35,776 nucleotides of DNA, taken from assembly GCA_002255935.1 (NCBI GenBank), contig NKIO01000039.1, positions 1 to 35,776 of the forward strand, given 5' to 3'. The translations under genes and the position numbers were made by a program. Below the pieces are notes generated by a model. The model was not told where the DNA came from, made no database searches, and saw nothing but the letters and a program-made list of their open reading frames with translations. Each line of letters starts with the position of its first letter. Within the stretch, counting starts at the first letter, position 1. This document shows, in pieces, positions 15,726 through 23,459 of this stretch. The stretch is from Comamonadaceae bacterium PBBC2 (GTDB taxonomy: Bacteria; Pseudomonadota; Gammaproteobacteria; Burkholderiales; Burkholderiaceae_C).

Positions 15726-17564
15726 ATGACCAAGATCATCAGCCGATTATTGTTTTACTTTTCTTGGGCGTTCATCGCGCTTGTGCATTCAAAATCATTG
15801 GCGCAAGGCGCACTTTCCGAACCTTCTCTCAAACCCAGGCTTGATGCCTCCGTGAGTGTTGCTGCTGTCATAGTCAAATACAAAGCAAACGGAGCCTGGT
15901 CTCGAGCCCCCTCAGACCAACCTCATCAAACACCGGCACCTCAGCATGCCCAGAAAATCAACCAAGCACTGGGCATCAACAGCAAAGATGGCAGAGTACT
16001 CGACACGTACATTCAATCATTGAGAGCAACCGGAATCAGCTCGAGCGAACTGGTTAAGCGTTTGAGCACATTGCCAGATGTCGAATGGGTTGAGGTTGAC
16101 CAAATCAAACGCATTCACGCCATCCCCAACGATCCTTATCTCGCCAACAACCTTCAGCAAGTAACGCCGACAGTGGGTCAATGGTATCTGCGCAGTCCGA
16201 ACGCCAACACGCCATCGGCCATCGATGCGGTTGGAGCATGGGAAATCACGACGGGTTCGCCCAATGTCGTTGTGGGCGTATTGGACTCAGGTGTTCGCCT
16301 TGATCATCCCGACCTGCGGGGGAAATTGCTCCCTGGTTACGATTTCATTTCAGACTACTTTACGGGCAACGATGGGAACGGTCGCGACAGCAGCGCCAAC
16401 GACCCGGGGAATTGGTCTCTGGACAACATGTGCGCCCCTGGCGAACCTGGAGAACGAAGCACATGGCACGGCACTCAAGTGGCGGGTTTGATTGGGGCGG
16501 CCACAAACAATGCGCTCGGAATTGCCGGCGTAGGCTACGACACACGCATACTCCCTGTGCGGGTCTTGGGTCGATGCGGCGGCTATGACTCCGACATCAT
16601 TGCCGGCATGTTGTGGGCCGCAGGCTTGGGCACAACCCAGGCGCCGCAAAACCCCCATCCAGCAAAAATTTTGAACCTCAGTTTAGGTAGCCAAGGTCCA
16701 TGCTCGAACGCCTACAAAGCCACCATACAAAGGCTGACCAATGCACAGGTTGCGATCGTCGTGGCCGCTGGCAATGACTATTCAGCCGTCGCCACGCCAG
16801 GCAATTGTCCTGGCGTCATCACCGTTGCCGCTCTGCGACACCTTGGCACCAAAGCGGATTATTCCAATTTGGGCTCTCAAGTCAGCATTGCCGCTCCTGG
16901 CGGCAATTGCGTCAATCCTTATTACGGAGAGGAATGCCTGTATCCCATCATGTCCACCACGAATTGGGGCGACACAAAGCCAGGTGCTAATGGTTACAGC
17001 GACAGTTATCAGCGTACCGGCGTAGGCACCAGCTTCGCGGCGCCTCTGGTCGCAGGAACGATCGGTTTGATGCTTGCAGTACAGCCCCAACTCAGCCTGA
17101 AAGAGATCAAAACCAACTTGTTGGCCACGGCTACACCTTTTCCGGTCAATGCGCGCAACGACAGCGTGGATACATGCGCCCAACCCAGCGATCAAATGCC
17201 ATTTCAGGCGATATGTATTTGCACCAGAAACACTTGCGGGGCAGGCATGCTGAATACCCAAGCTGCAGTTTCTGCAATTGCCCCCCCCAGTGTCACCATC
17301 ACTGCCTCCGCGATCCAAGGCCGCAAAGGTGGTTACATCACACTGAACTCGACGGGGACTCGCGCATTGGGGTCAAAAAGCGTAGCTGCTTACACCTGGT
17401 CCATTGTGCACGGCAATGGTCTGGCTGGTTTTGTGGGAGTCAGGAACGGGAGCATGGCAACTTTGGCACTCAAACAAACGGGCAACGTTGTGATCGCACT
17501 CACTGTCACAGACTCGCAAAAATACACAACCACTAGACTGGTCACACTGAACATAACCCCATAA
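15726..17564 (+). CDS. secreted S8 (subtilisin-type) serine protease
   Basis: A 612-residue precursor. Residues 1-26 form a signal peptide (hydrophobic core LLFYFSWAFIALV, cleavage near SLAQG). Residues about 45-130 look like an I9-type propeptide that folds and inhibits the enzyme (VIVKYKANG to WVEVDQIKRI). The peptidase domain has the catalytic triad Asp187 (VVGVLDSG), His248 (WHGTQVAG) and Ser436 (GVGTSFAAPLVAG), with the oxyanion Asn350 in VAAGN. Several Cys residues (236, 284, 326, 361, 395, 404) could form disulfides, as expected for an exported enzyme. The last 90 residues form a beta-rich Ig/PKD-like domain. A weak AAGGAT ribosome site precedes the ATG. Base composition is lower in G+C than the neighbours (29 of 60 in 15841-15900), suggesting acquisition or weak expression selection. 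Substrate unknown. Confidence 0.92.
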   Translation: MTKIISRLLFYFSWAFIALVHSKSLAQGALSEPSLKPRLDASVSVAAVIVKYKANGAWSRAPSDQPHQTPAPQHAQKINQALGINSKDGRVLDTYIQSLRATGISSSELVKRLSTLPDVEWVEVDQIKRIHAIPNDPYLANNLQQVTPTVGQWYLRSPNANTPSAIDAVGAWEITTGSPNVVVGVLDSGVRLDHPDLRGKLLPGYDFISDYFTGNDGNGRDSSANDPGNWSLDNMCAPGEPGERSTWHGTQVAGLIGAATNNALGIAGVGYDTRILPVRVLGRCGGYDSDIIAGMLWAAGLGTTQAPQNPHPAKILNLSLGSQGPCSNAYKATIQRLTNAQVAIVVAAGNDYSAVATPGNCPGVITVAALRHLGTKADYSNLGSQVSIAAPGGNCVNPYYGEECLYPIMSTTNWGDTKPGANGYSDSYQRTGVGTSFAAPLVAGTIGLMLAVQPQLSLKEIKTNLLATATPFPVNARNDSVDTCAQPSDQMPFQAICICTRNTCGAGMLNTQAAVSAIAPPSVTITASAIQGRKGGYITLNSTGTRALGSKSVAAYTWSIVHGNGLAGFVGVRNGSMATLALKQTGNVVIALTVTDSQKYTTTRLVTLNITP

Positions 17565-17714
17565 ACACTACTTATCGGCCCCCTGACGGACAGCATGGAC
17601 TACTTCCGATTGATGGGTACGGCCAGAGGGGGCAGGTCAATTCAGCAAGCCCCACAGCGTGTAGCAAGTAGGCACAGCGTAGGCGTAGTGTGTATTACGC
17701 TGGCACCACAAAGT

Positions 17715-17750
17715 AAAACACCGTAAGCACTTTCGCACTTACGGTGTAAA
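17715..17750 (-). terminator. intrinsic terminator after tRNA-Phe
   Basis: Perfect 10-base-pair stem ACACCGTAAG (17718-17727) / CTTACGGTGT (17738-17747) with a 10-base loop. Read on the minus strand it is followed by TTTTACTTT. It begins 6 bases past the tRNA-Phe CCA end, so it most likely ends the tRNA transcript. It may also slow plus-strand transcription leaving the protease gene. Confidence 0.8.
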
Positions 17751-17752
17751 AC

Positions 17753-17828
17753 TGGTGGCCTGGGACGGAATCGAACCATCGACACGCGGATTTTCAATCC
17801 GCTGCTCTACCAACTGAGCTACCGGGCC
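17753..17828 (-). tRNA. tRNA-Phe (GAA)
   Basis: A 76-base tRNA with encoded CCA. The anticodon loop reads TTGAAAA, giving anticodon GAA, flanked by a GCGGA/TCCGC stem. The D arm (TAGCTCAGTTGGTAGAGCA) and T loop (TTCGATT) are standard. The acceptor stem is GGCCCGG against CCAGGCC, which leaves a C5-A68 mismatch; all other six pairs are Watson-Crick. The T stem GATGG/CCGTC has one T-G wobble. It is a single gene with its own terminator. Confidence 0.96.
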
Positions 17829-17888
17829 GGTAAGCGGAAATTATAGCAGAGGAAAAACGGCTTTTTGAGCCACCAGGCCAACAATGCA

Positions 17889-18542
17889 TCAACCGATGCG
17901 TTTGCTGCGCGACAAGTCCACGCCCAACTGCTTGAGCTTGCGGTACAGGTGGGTGCGCTCCAAGCCGGTTTTTTCGGCCACCTTGGTCATCGAGCCGCCT
18001 TCTTGGGTCAGGTGGAATTCGAAGTAGGCTTTTTCAAACGCATCGCGCGCTTCGCGCAGCGGGCGGTCCAGGTCGAAGCTTTGCGCCACCACGGGGGCCT
18101 GCACTTCTTCGTGAACCAAGGCAGGCATGGACAACGCGGTTTGCGGCAAGCCCGCATGGGTTGGCGATGTTTTGGACGGCTCCCGCGCCAAGCCTTGCTC
18201 CACCGCTTTGAGCAGTTTTTGCAAGGTGATGGGTTTTTCCAAAAAGGCTTGGGCACCGATCTTGACCGCGTCCACCGCGGTGTCGATGGTGGCGTGGCCA
18301 CTCATCATGATCACGGGCATGTTGAGCTGACCATTGGAGGCCCACTCCTTGAGCAGGCTCACGCCATCGGTGTCGGGCATCCAGATGTCGAGCAAGACCA
18401 AGTCTGGGCGCATGTTTTGGCGCGCTGCGCGGGCCTGGGCCGCGTTTTCGGCAAGCTCCACCTGGTGACCCTCGTCAAAGAGGATTTCCGAGAGCAGGTC
18501 ACGTATGCCCAGCTCGTCATCCACCACCAAAATATTTGCCAT
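17889..18542 (-). CDS. ntrX: NtrX-like response regulator lacking the AAA+ domain
   Basis: A 217-residue two-domain regulator. Residues 1-120 are a receiver domain with acidic pocket DDE (8-10), phospho-acceptor Asp52 (VLLDIWMPDTDG), MSGHAT and the conserved Lys in EKP. A linker of about 45 residues leads to a Fis-type helix-turn-helix (about 165-210; AFEKAYFEFHLTQEGGSMTK then KTGLERTHLYRKLKQLGVD). Canonical NtrX is near 450 residues because a sigma-54-interacting AAA+ domain lies between these parts; here it is absent, with no GAFTGA or Walker motif. It therefore cannot drive sigma-54 promoters itself and may act like RegA/PrrA-type regulators. The gene is 20 bases after ntrY, its presumed kinase. 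Confidence 0.88.
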   Translation of the reverse strand: MANILVVDDELGIRDLLSEILFDEGHQVELAENAAQARAARQNMRPDLVLLDIWMPDTDGVSLLKEWASNGQLNMPVIMMSGHATIDTAVDAVKIGAQAFLEKPITLQKLLKAVEQGLAREPSKTSPTHAGLPQTALSMPALVHEEVQAPVVAQSFDLDRPLREARDAFEKAYFEFHLTQEGGSMTKVAEKTGLERTHLYRKLKQLGVDLSRSKRIG

Positions 18543-18562
18543 ATTGCCTGTCTTGTCTCAGT

Positions 18563-20863
18563 TCATGCCGAGGGCAGATGGTGCCCTGCGGTTTTTGTGT
18601 CCAGTGCGAATGATAGCGAGACTTGAGCGCCTTGTATTTCGCCGTCCTGCACGACGTTGCTCAATTCGATTTTGGCCTTGTGTTCGTCCACGATTTTCTT
18701 GACCACCGCCAACCCCAGGCCTGTGCCTTTGGACTTGGTGGTCACATAGGGCTCGAAGGCGCGTTGCAAGATGTTGGGCTCAAAGCCGGGGCCGCTGTCG
18801 GTCACGGTCATGCGCACGCGTGACCGGGCGGCATTCCACTCGGTGCGCACACGCACACGGCCTTGACCTTGTGCAGCACTGGGGCGCGCTTCACAGGCGT
18901 CTTGCGCGTTTTGCAGCAGGTTGTGAATCACTTGACGCAGTTGCTGCTCGTCCCCGGCAATGGGCGGGCAGGTCGGATCGAGTTCGGTGACCACCGTTGC
19001 GCGGTGCACTTGATCGCTCGCATCATGGGTGTACAGCACCATCAGATCAGCGATCAAGGCGTTCAATTGCACCGGCTTCAAGTCGGCGCTGGGCAAGCGG
19101 GCGTAATCGCGAAACTCGTTGACCAAACGCTTCATCGCATCGACCTGGTCGACGATGGTTTTGACCGACTTGACCAGCAGGGCATCGTCTTGGGCTTCGA
19201 GCTTGCCCATGAGTTTGCGCTCCAGGCGCTCGGCCGACAACTGGATCGGCGTCAAGGGGTTCTTGATCTCGTGTGCCAGCCGGCGGGCCACCTCGCCCCA
19301 GGCCTGCGAACGCTCGGCCGAAACGATTTCCGAGATGTCGTCAAACACCAGCAAGCGCATGCCGTCGGGCAAGACCGCGCCACGTGCCAGCAAGGTCACG
19401 GCGGTTTCGCTCAGGCCTTGGCCGGTGGCATGGATCTCGAAGGATTTTTGCCAATGGTCCAGTTCGTGGGTGTCTTTGTCGGAGCGCAACAAGGCGAACT
19501 GCTCGGCCACACCTTGCGCGAATTTTTCCAGTGTAGGTAAAGACAACAAAGGCAAGCCTTCGTGGGCGGCCACCGGCACACGCAAAATGCGCGTGGCCCC
19601 GGGGTTGGCTGAAAAGATCAGGCCCTGTGCATCAAGCACCATCACGCCAGCGGTCAGGTTGTCCAAAATGGTTTGCAGATTGCCCCGCGCGGCATCGAGC
19701 TGGCGCAAGCTGCGCTCAACCGCCGTGCGGGCATCGGACAGTTGTTGCGTCATCTCGGCAAAAGACCGCGTGAGGCCGCCGAGTTCGTCTTTGCCCTGAA
19801 GTGCCAGTTTGGGCGTCAGGTCGCCAGCGGCCACCTGTTGCATGCCTCGGGCCAGCAGCAGCAAGGGCCTGGCCAGTTGGTTGCCCAAGAAGAAGGCCAG
19901 CAAGATCGCCCCCAACACGGCCATGAAGAGACTCAAGGTCAAGGTCCCGATGTACATGCGGCGCAAACCTTCGCGCGCCAGGGCACGCTCTTGGTATTCG
20001 CGGTTGGCGGCCTGAACTTCCAGGGCGTTGTTGACCAGGGTCGGCGGCAGGTCCAGCGTCATTTGCAGCAAGCGCTGGTCTTCGTCAAAGGCCGTGCCCG
20101 AGGCGGGGACCATGACCAAGACCTTGATGCGGCCTTTGTCGCCCCCGGGGATGGACTCATCAAGGCCTTCCACCCATTCGGTGCTGCCCTTTTGCCGCGC
20201 TTCCTTGAACTGCAAGGGCGCCGGACGCTCGGGGCGAATTTGAAAGCGCGATTGGCCCGCACTGGCCAGCATGCGGCCGCTGGTGGACCACAGCACGGCA
20301 TCGTTGGCGCCCAGTTGCTCGCGAAGTTTTTCCAGCGCGACGCCTGCGCCGACTTCACTGACCTCCGACAACTGGGAAGCGGCCGATCGTGTTTGCTTGA
20401 GCATTTCTTCACCGAGCGTGTCCAAGGTGGCGCGTCCCAAATTGAGGCCGGCCATGAGCGCGGCTTCGACCTTGACATCAAACCAGCTTTCGATGGAACG
20501 AGAGACGAACTGGTAGGACACGACGTAAATCAACACGCCCGGCACCACACCCACCAAGCCGAAAATGGCGGCCAGCTTGAGCAGCAATCGCGAGCCAAAC
20601 TGGCCCCGCCGCAAACGCATGAGCAAGCGCACCGCGCCCCACACGATGGTGATGAACAGGCCGCTGGCCACGATGCCATTGACAAGCACCAGCCATTCGT
20701 AATTTTCGTTGTAACGCTCGCGGTTGCCTGTGGCTTGGGTCAGCAAGACCAGCAAACCCAAGCCAATGACCACCATGCTCAAGGCCCCCAGGCCCCAGAG
20801 CCAGCGGCTGGTGCGCGAGTCCAGCAAAGAAGTTTTGAGACTTTGCGCCGTCAAAGGGAGCAT
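18563..20863 (-). CDS. ntrY: NtrY-type membrane sensor histidine kinase
   Basis: A 766-residue kinase. Three N-terminal hydrophobic segments (about 22-42, 58-80, 92-116) and one near 305-330 bracket a periplasmic sensor region of about 185 residues. A HAMP domain (about 330-385, NQLARPLLLLARGMQQVAAGDLTP) and a PAS domain (about 395-510) follow. The phospho-acceptor is His531 in RLAHEIKNPLTP. The ATPase domain carries QNAQDACEA (N box), DSGPGFEP (G1) and KGTGLGLAVVKK (G2). NtrY/NtrX systems are linked to nitrogen, redox and envelope responses in proteobacteria; the stimulus here is unknown. The ATG follows the DUF4390 stop by one base, indicating coupling. Confidence 0.93.
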   Translation of the reverse strand: MLPLTAQSLKTSLLDSRTSRWLWGLGALSMVVIGLGLLVLLTQATGNRERYNENYEWLVLVNGIVASGLFITIVWGAVRLLMRLRRGQFGSRLLLKLAAIFGLVGVVPGVLIYVVSYQFVSRSIESWFDVKVEAALMAGLNLGRATLDTLGEEMLKQTRSAASQLSEVSEVGAGVALEKLREQLGANDAVLWSTSGRMLASAGQSRFQIRPERPAPLQFKEARQKGSTEWVEGLDESIPGGDKGRIKVLVMVPASGTAFDEDQRLLQMTLDLPPTLVNNALEVQAANREYQERALAREGLRRMYIGTLTLSLFMAVLGAILLAFFLGNQLARPLLLLARGMQQVAAGDLTPKLALQGKDELGGLTRSFAEMTQQLSDARTAVERSLRQLDAARGNLQTILDNLTAGVMVLDAQGLIFSANPGATRILRVPVAAHEGLPLLSLPTLEKFAQGVAEQFALLRSDKDTHELDHWQKSFEIHATGQGLSETAVTLLARGAVLPDGMRLLVFDDISEIVSAERSQAWGEVARRLAHEIKNPLTPIQLSAERLERKLMGKLEAQDDALLVKSVKTIVDQVDAMKRLVNEFRDYARLPSADLKPVQLNALIADLMVLYTHDASDQVHRATVVTELDPTCPPIAGDEQQLRQVIHNLLQNAQDACEARPSAAQGQGRVRVRTEWNAARSRVRMTVTDSGPGFEPNILQRAFEPYVTTKSKGTGLGLAVVKKIVDEHKAKIELSNVVQDGEIQGAQVSLSFALDTKTAGHHLPSA

Positions 20864-20864
20864 G

Positions 20865-21503
20865 TCAGCGCACCATGTCGGCGGTCAATCGCAGGCTGCG
20901 TGCAATGTCCAGCCGCCAATCGACCTGGTTGCCCGCCGCGATCTGGAAGGGCCGAGGCAATTGCGACACATCCAGCCTGAATCGGTAAACCACATATTGG
21001 CGAGCATCGGCATCCACATCGGCCATGTCGGCCACCTTCCACCCGGTTTGGCGGCGCACCACATTCAGGGCGTCTTGCAGGGTGTCAAAGCTTTGCGACA
21101 AGCTGCTGGTCACCCCCGAGTGCGCGATGGGCTCGCTGGCGACGTTCAGACGCCAGCGGCGCGTCAAAGGCTGAAAGGCCAGGCGGTAATACCTTGAGGC
21201 AGTGCCCAGTTTCTTGTCGTACCAGTACCAGCGGTCGCGCATGACCTCGGCCTCGGCCACAAAGTGAACCGCCAAGCCCTTGACCAAAGCGTCTTCCACC
21301 GCGGGGCCCAGCTCGAGCTTGAACTGGGCATTGAGCAGCAAGCTGCTGTCTTGGCGCTCGACTTTGAATTCGATCAGCTCAGCCGACGTCGATTGCGCCC
21401 AAACTGGGACGCACACCAGCAGCCAGGCGCCGAGAAGCCAGCGGCCTGCGCGCCAGAGGTCAGACCCGGCGCTTTTCCAGCAGTGCGTAATAAAACCCGT
21501 CAT
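20865..21503 (-). CDS. DUF4390 exported protein between rsmB and ntrY
   Basis: About 212 residues if started at ATG 21503, which has GGGTG just upstream; ATG 21518 is an alternative with GAGGA before it. Either start overlaps the 3' end of rsmB by more than 40 bases. A hydrophobic stretch RWLLGAWLLVCVPVWAQS predicts export to the periplasm. The rest is beta-rich and hydrophilic, with RDRWYWYDKKLGTASRYYRLAFQPLTRRWR in the middle (about 95-125), a typical DUF4390 region. Function is not known. Constant placement before ntrY and a likely periplasmic site suggest it could act with the NtrY sensor domain; that is inference. Confidence 0.85.
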   Translation of the reverse strand: MTGFITHCWKSAGSDLWRAGRWLLGAWLLVCVPVWAQSTSAELIEFKVERQDSSLLLNAQFKLELGPAVEDALVKGLAVHFVAEAEVMRDRWYWYDKKLGTASRYYRLAFQPLTRRWRLNVASEPIAHSGVTSSLSQSFDTLQDALNVVRRQTGWKVADMADVDADARQYVVYRFRLDVSQLPRPFQIAAGNQVDWRLDIARSLRLTADMVR

Positions 21504-22812
21504 GTTCACCCAATACATTGTCCTCGACAGGAAGGCCTTTGGGTGTTTGACCGGGGATCAAATGCCCCGGAGAGGGGTGTAATTCGGCCTCAGTGTTGCG
21601 CTTTAGAAACGCCTGCACGGTTTCATCGCCCTCGGCCTTGAACACCGAGCAGGTGCAGTACAAGAGTTTGCCGCCCGGAGCCAGCAAGGGCCAGAGCGTT
21701 TTGAGCAACTGCGCCTGGGTCTTGGCCAGCTGCGCGCTGTCGGTGGGTCGGCGCAACCAACGGACATCGGGGTGCCTGCGCACAATGCCTGAAGCGGTGC
21801 ACGGGGCATCGAGCAAGATGGCGTCAAATGCTTGACCATCCCACCAGACTTCGGGCTGGCCTGCATCGGCCGCTTTGACCTCGGCTTGAAGGCCCAAGCG
21901 ACTCAGGTTCTGGTGGATGCGTTCGCAGCGCTGGGTGTCCACATCCAGCGCCAGCACATGGGCATGGGGGCACAACTCGAGCAAATGACCGGTTTTGCCG
22001 CCGGGTGCGGCGCAAGCGTCCAAGATGCGCCAGGGCTTTTGCGTGTCCATGCCCTGCATGAGCAAACGCGCCGAGACCTGGGCCGCCGCGTCTTGCACCG
22101 ACACATGGCCTTGCGCAAAGCCAGGCAAGCGCTGCACAGGCACGGCCTGTGCCAACTGCAAGCCGTCTTGCCCCACCGGTTTGGCCATCAGGCCCACGGC
22201 TTCCAACTGCGCCTGGTAGGCGGCCACGGTGTGGTGCTGGCGGTTGACACGCAAGGTCATGGGTGCGGCCTGTTGCGCCTGTCCCAGCAAGTCTTGCCAA
22301 TGCGCGGGGTGATCGGCTTTCAAGCGATCGATCCACCACTGCGGGTGATTCCATTGCGCGACCGGGTTGGCATCGGTTTGGGCCAGCAGCGCTTCACGCT
22401 CACGCATGAAACGCCGCAAGCAGGCATTGATGAAGCCGCTTTGGGCTTTGGTCTGGTGCTGTTGTCGGGCCGCTTCAACGGCTTGGTTGACCAGGGTGTG
22501 CACCGGATACGGCGCATGGGCTTCATCCCAACACAGGGCCAAAGCCGTACACAAGAGGGCATCAGCGGCCGGCGGCGGGGCCTTGGCGGCCAGCAGTTCG
22601 CGCAAGGCCGTGGCCCGCCCCAATTGGCGCAAAACCTGAAAGCTCAGGGCCTGCACGCCAGGGCGCAACTCATGGGGCACACGCTCCAATTGAGCAGTCA
22701 AGGACTGGCCTTGCCGTGTGGCCTGCACCGCGCTGGCGGTTGCTTGCAGCAAACGCCACAAGGGCGCAGAGGCACCCTGCGTGGCCACAGAAGAGTGGGG
22801 GGTGGAATTCAT
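21460..22812 (-). CDS. rsmB: 16S rRNA (cytosine(967)-C(5))-methyltransferase
   Basis: A 450-residue RNA methyltransferase. The N-terminal third is a NusB-like RNA-binding domain. The SAM-binding motif DACAAPGGKTGHLLEL is near residue 264-279, and LLDAPCTASGIVRRHPDVRW contains Cys338 of motif IV. The catalytic Cys388 lies in YCTCSVF of motif VI. It modifies C967 of 16S rRNA with S-adenosylmethionine. ATG at 22812 is preferred over the TTG one codon upstream. It starts 7 bases after the lemA-like gene and its end overlaps the DUF4390 gene. Confidence 0.94.
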   Translation of the reverse strand: MNSTPHSSVATQGASAPLWRLLQATASAVQATRQGQSLTAQLERVPHELRPGVQALSFQVLRQLGRATALRELLAAKAPPPAADALLCTALALCWDEAHAPYPVHTLVNQAVEAARQQHQTKAQSGFINACLRRFMREREALLAQTDANPVAQWNHPQWWIDRLKADHPAHWQDLLGQAQQAAPMTLRVNRQHHTVAAYQAQLEAVGLMAKPVGQDGLQLAQAVPVQRLPGFAQGHVSVQDAAAQVSARLLMQGMDTQKPWRILDACAAPGGKTGHLLELCPHAHVLALDVDTQRCERIHQNLSRLGLQAEVKAADAGQPEVWWDGQAFDAILLDAPCTASGIVRRHPDVRWLRRPTDSAQLAKTQAQLLKTLWPLLAPGGKLLYCTCSVFKAEGDETVQAFLKRNTEAELHPSPGHLIPGQTPKGLPVEDNVLGEHDGFYYALLEKRRV

Positions 22813-22819
22813 CAAAGGC

Positions 22820-23362
22820 TCAGTTGGAGGCCACGCTCAAGTCCATGCGCAAGGCGGGCTTGAATTTCAGGCGACGTGCCAGCCAGGCGGCCGGACGCAT
22901 CTCCAGGGCCTCGTTGTAGGCGGCGACCGCCACGTGGTAAGGGATCACAGCAGCGGGCAGGGTCTGGCGCATGCGGCTCAAGGCGATGTCCAAATCGGGT
23001 TTGACCGCATCGGAGACGATCAACAAAACGCGGCGCACTTCGGCCACCAGCAATTGGTGCTGTTGCACGACCAATTTTTGGGTTTCCCCCTCCAGAGGTT
23101 GCAGGCGCACTTGCGTCAGGGCGTCCAGCAGATCGTCACAGACGGTTTGCAGCCCTTGCAGCGATGGGAGGTCTTCTTCGGTGGCCAAGGATTGACGGGC
23201 CGCGATGCCGCCTTGCAAGCGGACCAATAAACGCAGCCAAACGGCGTCCACGCTGCTCCATTGGCGAATGACTTCGCTGCGCAAACGCACCAAACGGTTG
23301 TGTGCGCCCACGACCCAAAACAGGGCCAGCGCCACCAGCAAGCCAAAGATCAAAGCCACCAT
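22820..23362 (-). CDS. LemA-like membrane-anchored protein
   Basis: About 180 residues from ATG 23362, with AAGGTG 6 bases upstream. One N-terminal hydrophobic helix (about 2-18) is followed by NRLVRLRSEVIRQWSSVD, a LemA-like start, then long helices. The end, AAYNEALEMRPAAWLARRLKFKP, matches the LemA consensus (YN...P...A...FKP). The central part is divergent from canonical LemA. Function of LemA proteins is poorly known; a helical-bundle domain exposed at the membrane is expected. It heads the probable lemA-rsmB-DUF4390-ntrY-ntrX transcript and lies just behind the rpoC terminator. Confidence 0.78.
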   Translation of the reverse strand: MVALIFGLLVALALFWVVGAHNRLVRLRSEVIRQWSSVDAVWLRLLVRLQGGIAARQSLATEEDLPSLQGLQTVCDDLLDALTQVRLQPLEGETQKLVVQQHQLLVAEVRRVLLIVSDAVKPDLDIALSRMRQTLPAAVIPYHVAVAAYNEALEMRPAAWLARRLKFKPALRMDLSVASN

Positions 23363-23387
23363 GGGTTCACCTTCAGAGGATGTCTTG

Positions 23388-23425
23388 AACAAAACAGCCC
23401 CTGACCGCAAGCGGTACAGGGGCTG
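23388..23425 (-). terminator. intrinsic terminator after rpoC
   Basis: Stem CAGCCCCTG (23395-23403) / CAGGGGCTG (23417-23425) with an inner ACCGC/GCGGT pair, giving about 14 base pairs. On the minus strand it is followed by TTTTGTTC. It lies 35 bases past the rpoC stop and ends the ribosomal protein/RNA polymerase operon. It is also within about 30 bases of the lemA-like start, so a promoter for that cluster must overlap it or the cluster depends on read-through. Confidence 0.88.
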
Positions 23426-23459
23426 GTCGGGATCACCGTCGATGCGGTGACCTCACGCT

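Noticed and set aside
17641..17702. Short direct and inverted repeats (CACAGCGT twice, CAGCGTA/TACGCTG) as an attachment site or mobile-element remnant
   Set aside because: Too short. No copy of the tRNA-Phe 3' end was found at 15516-15725 or 17565-17700, and there is no integrase or transposase. At most a weak hairpin after the protease gene.
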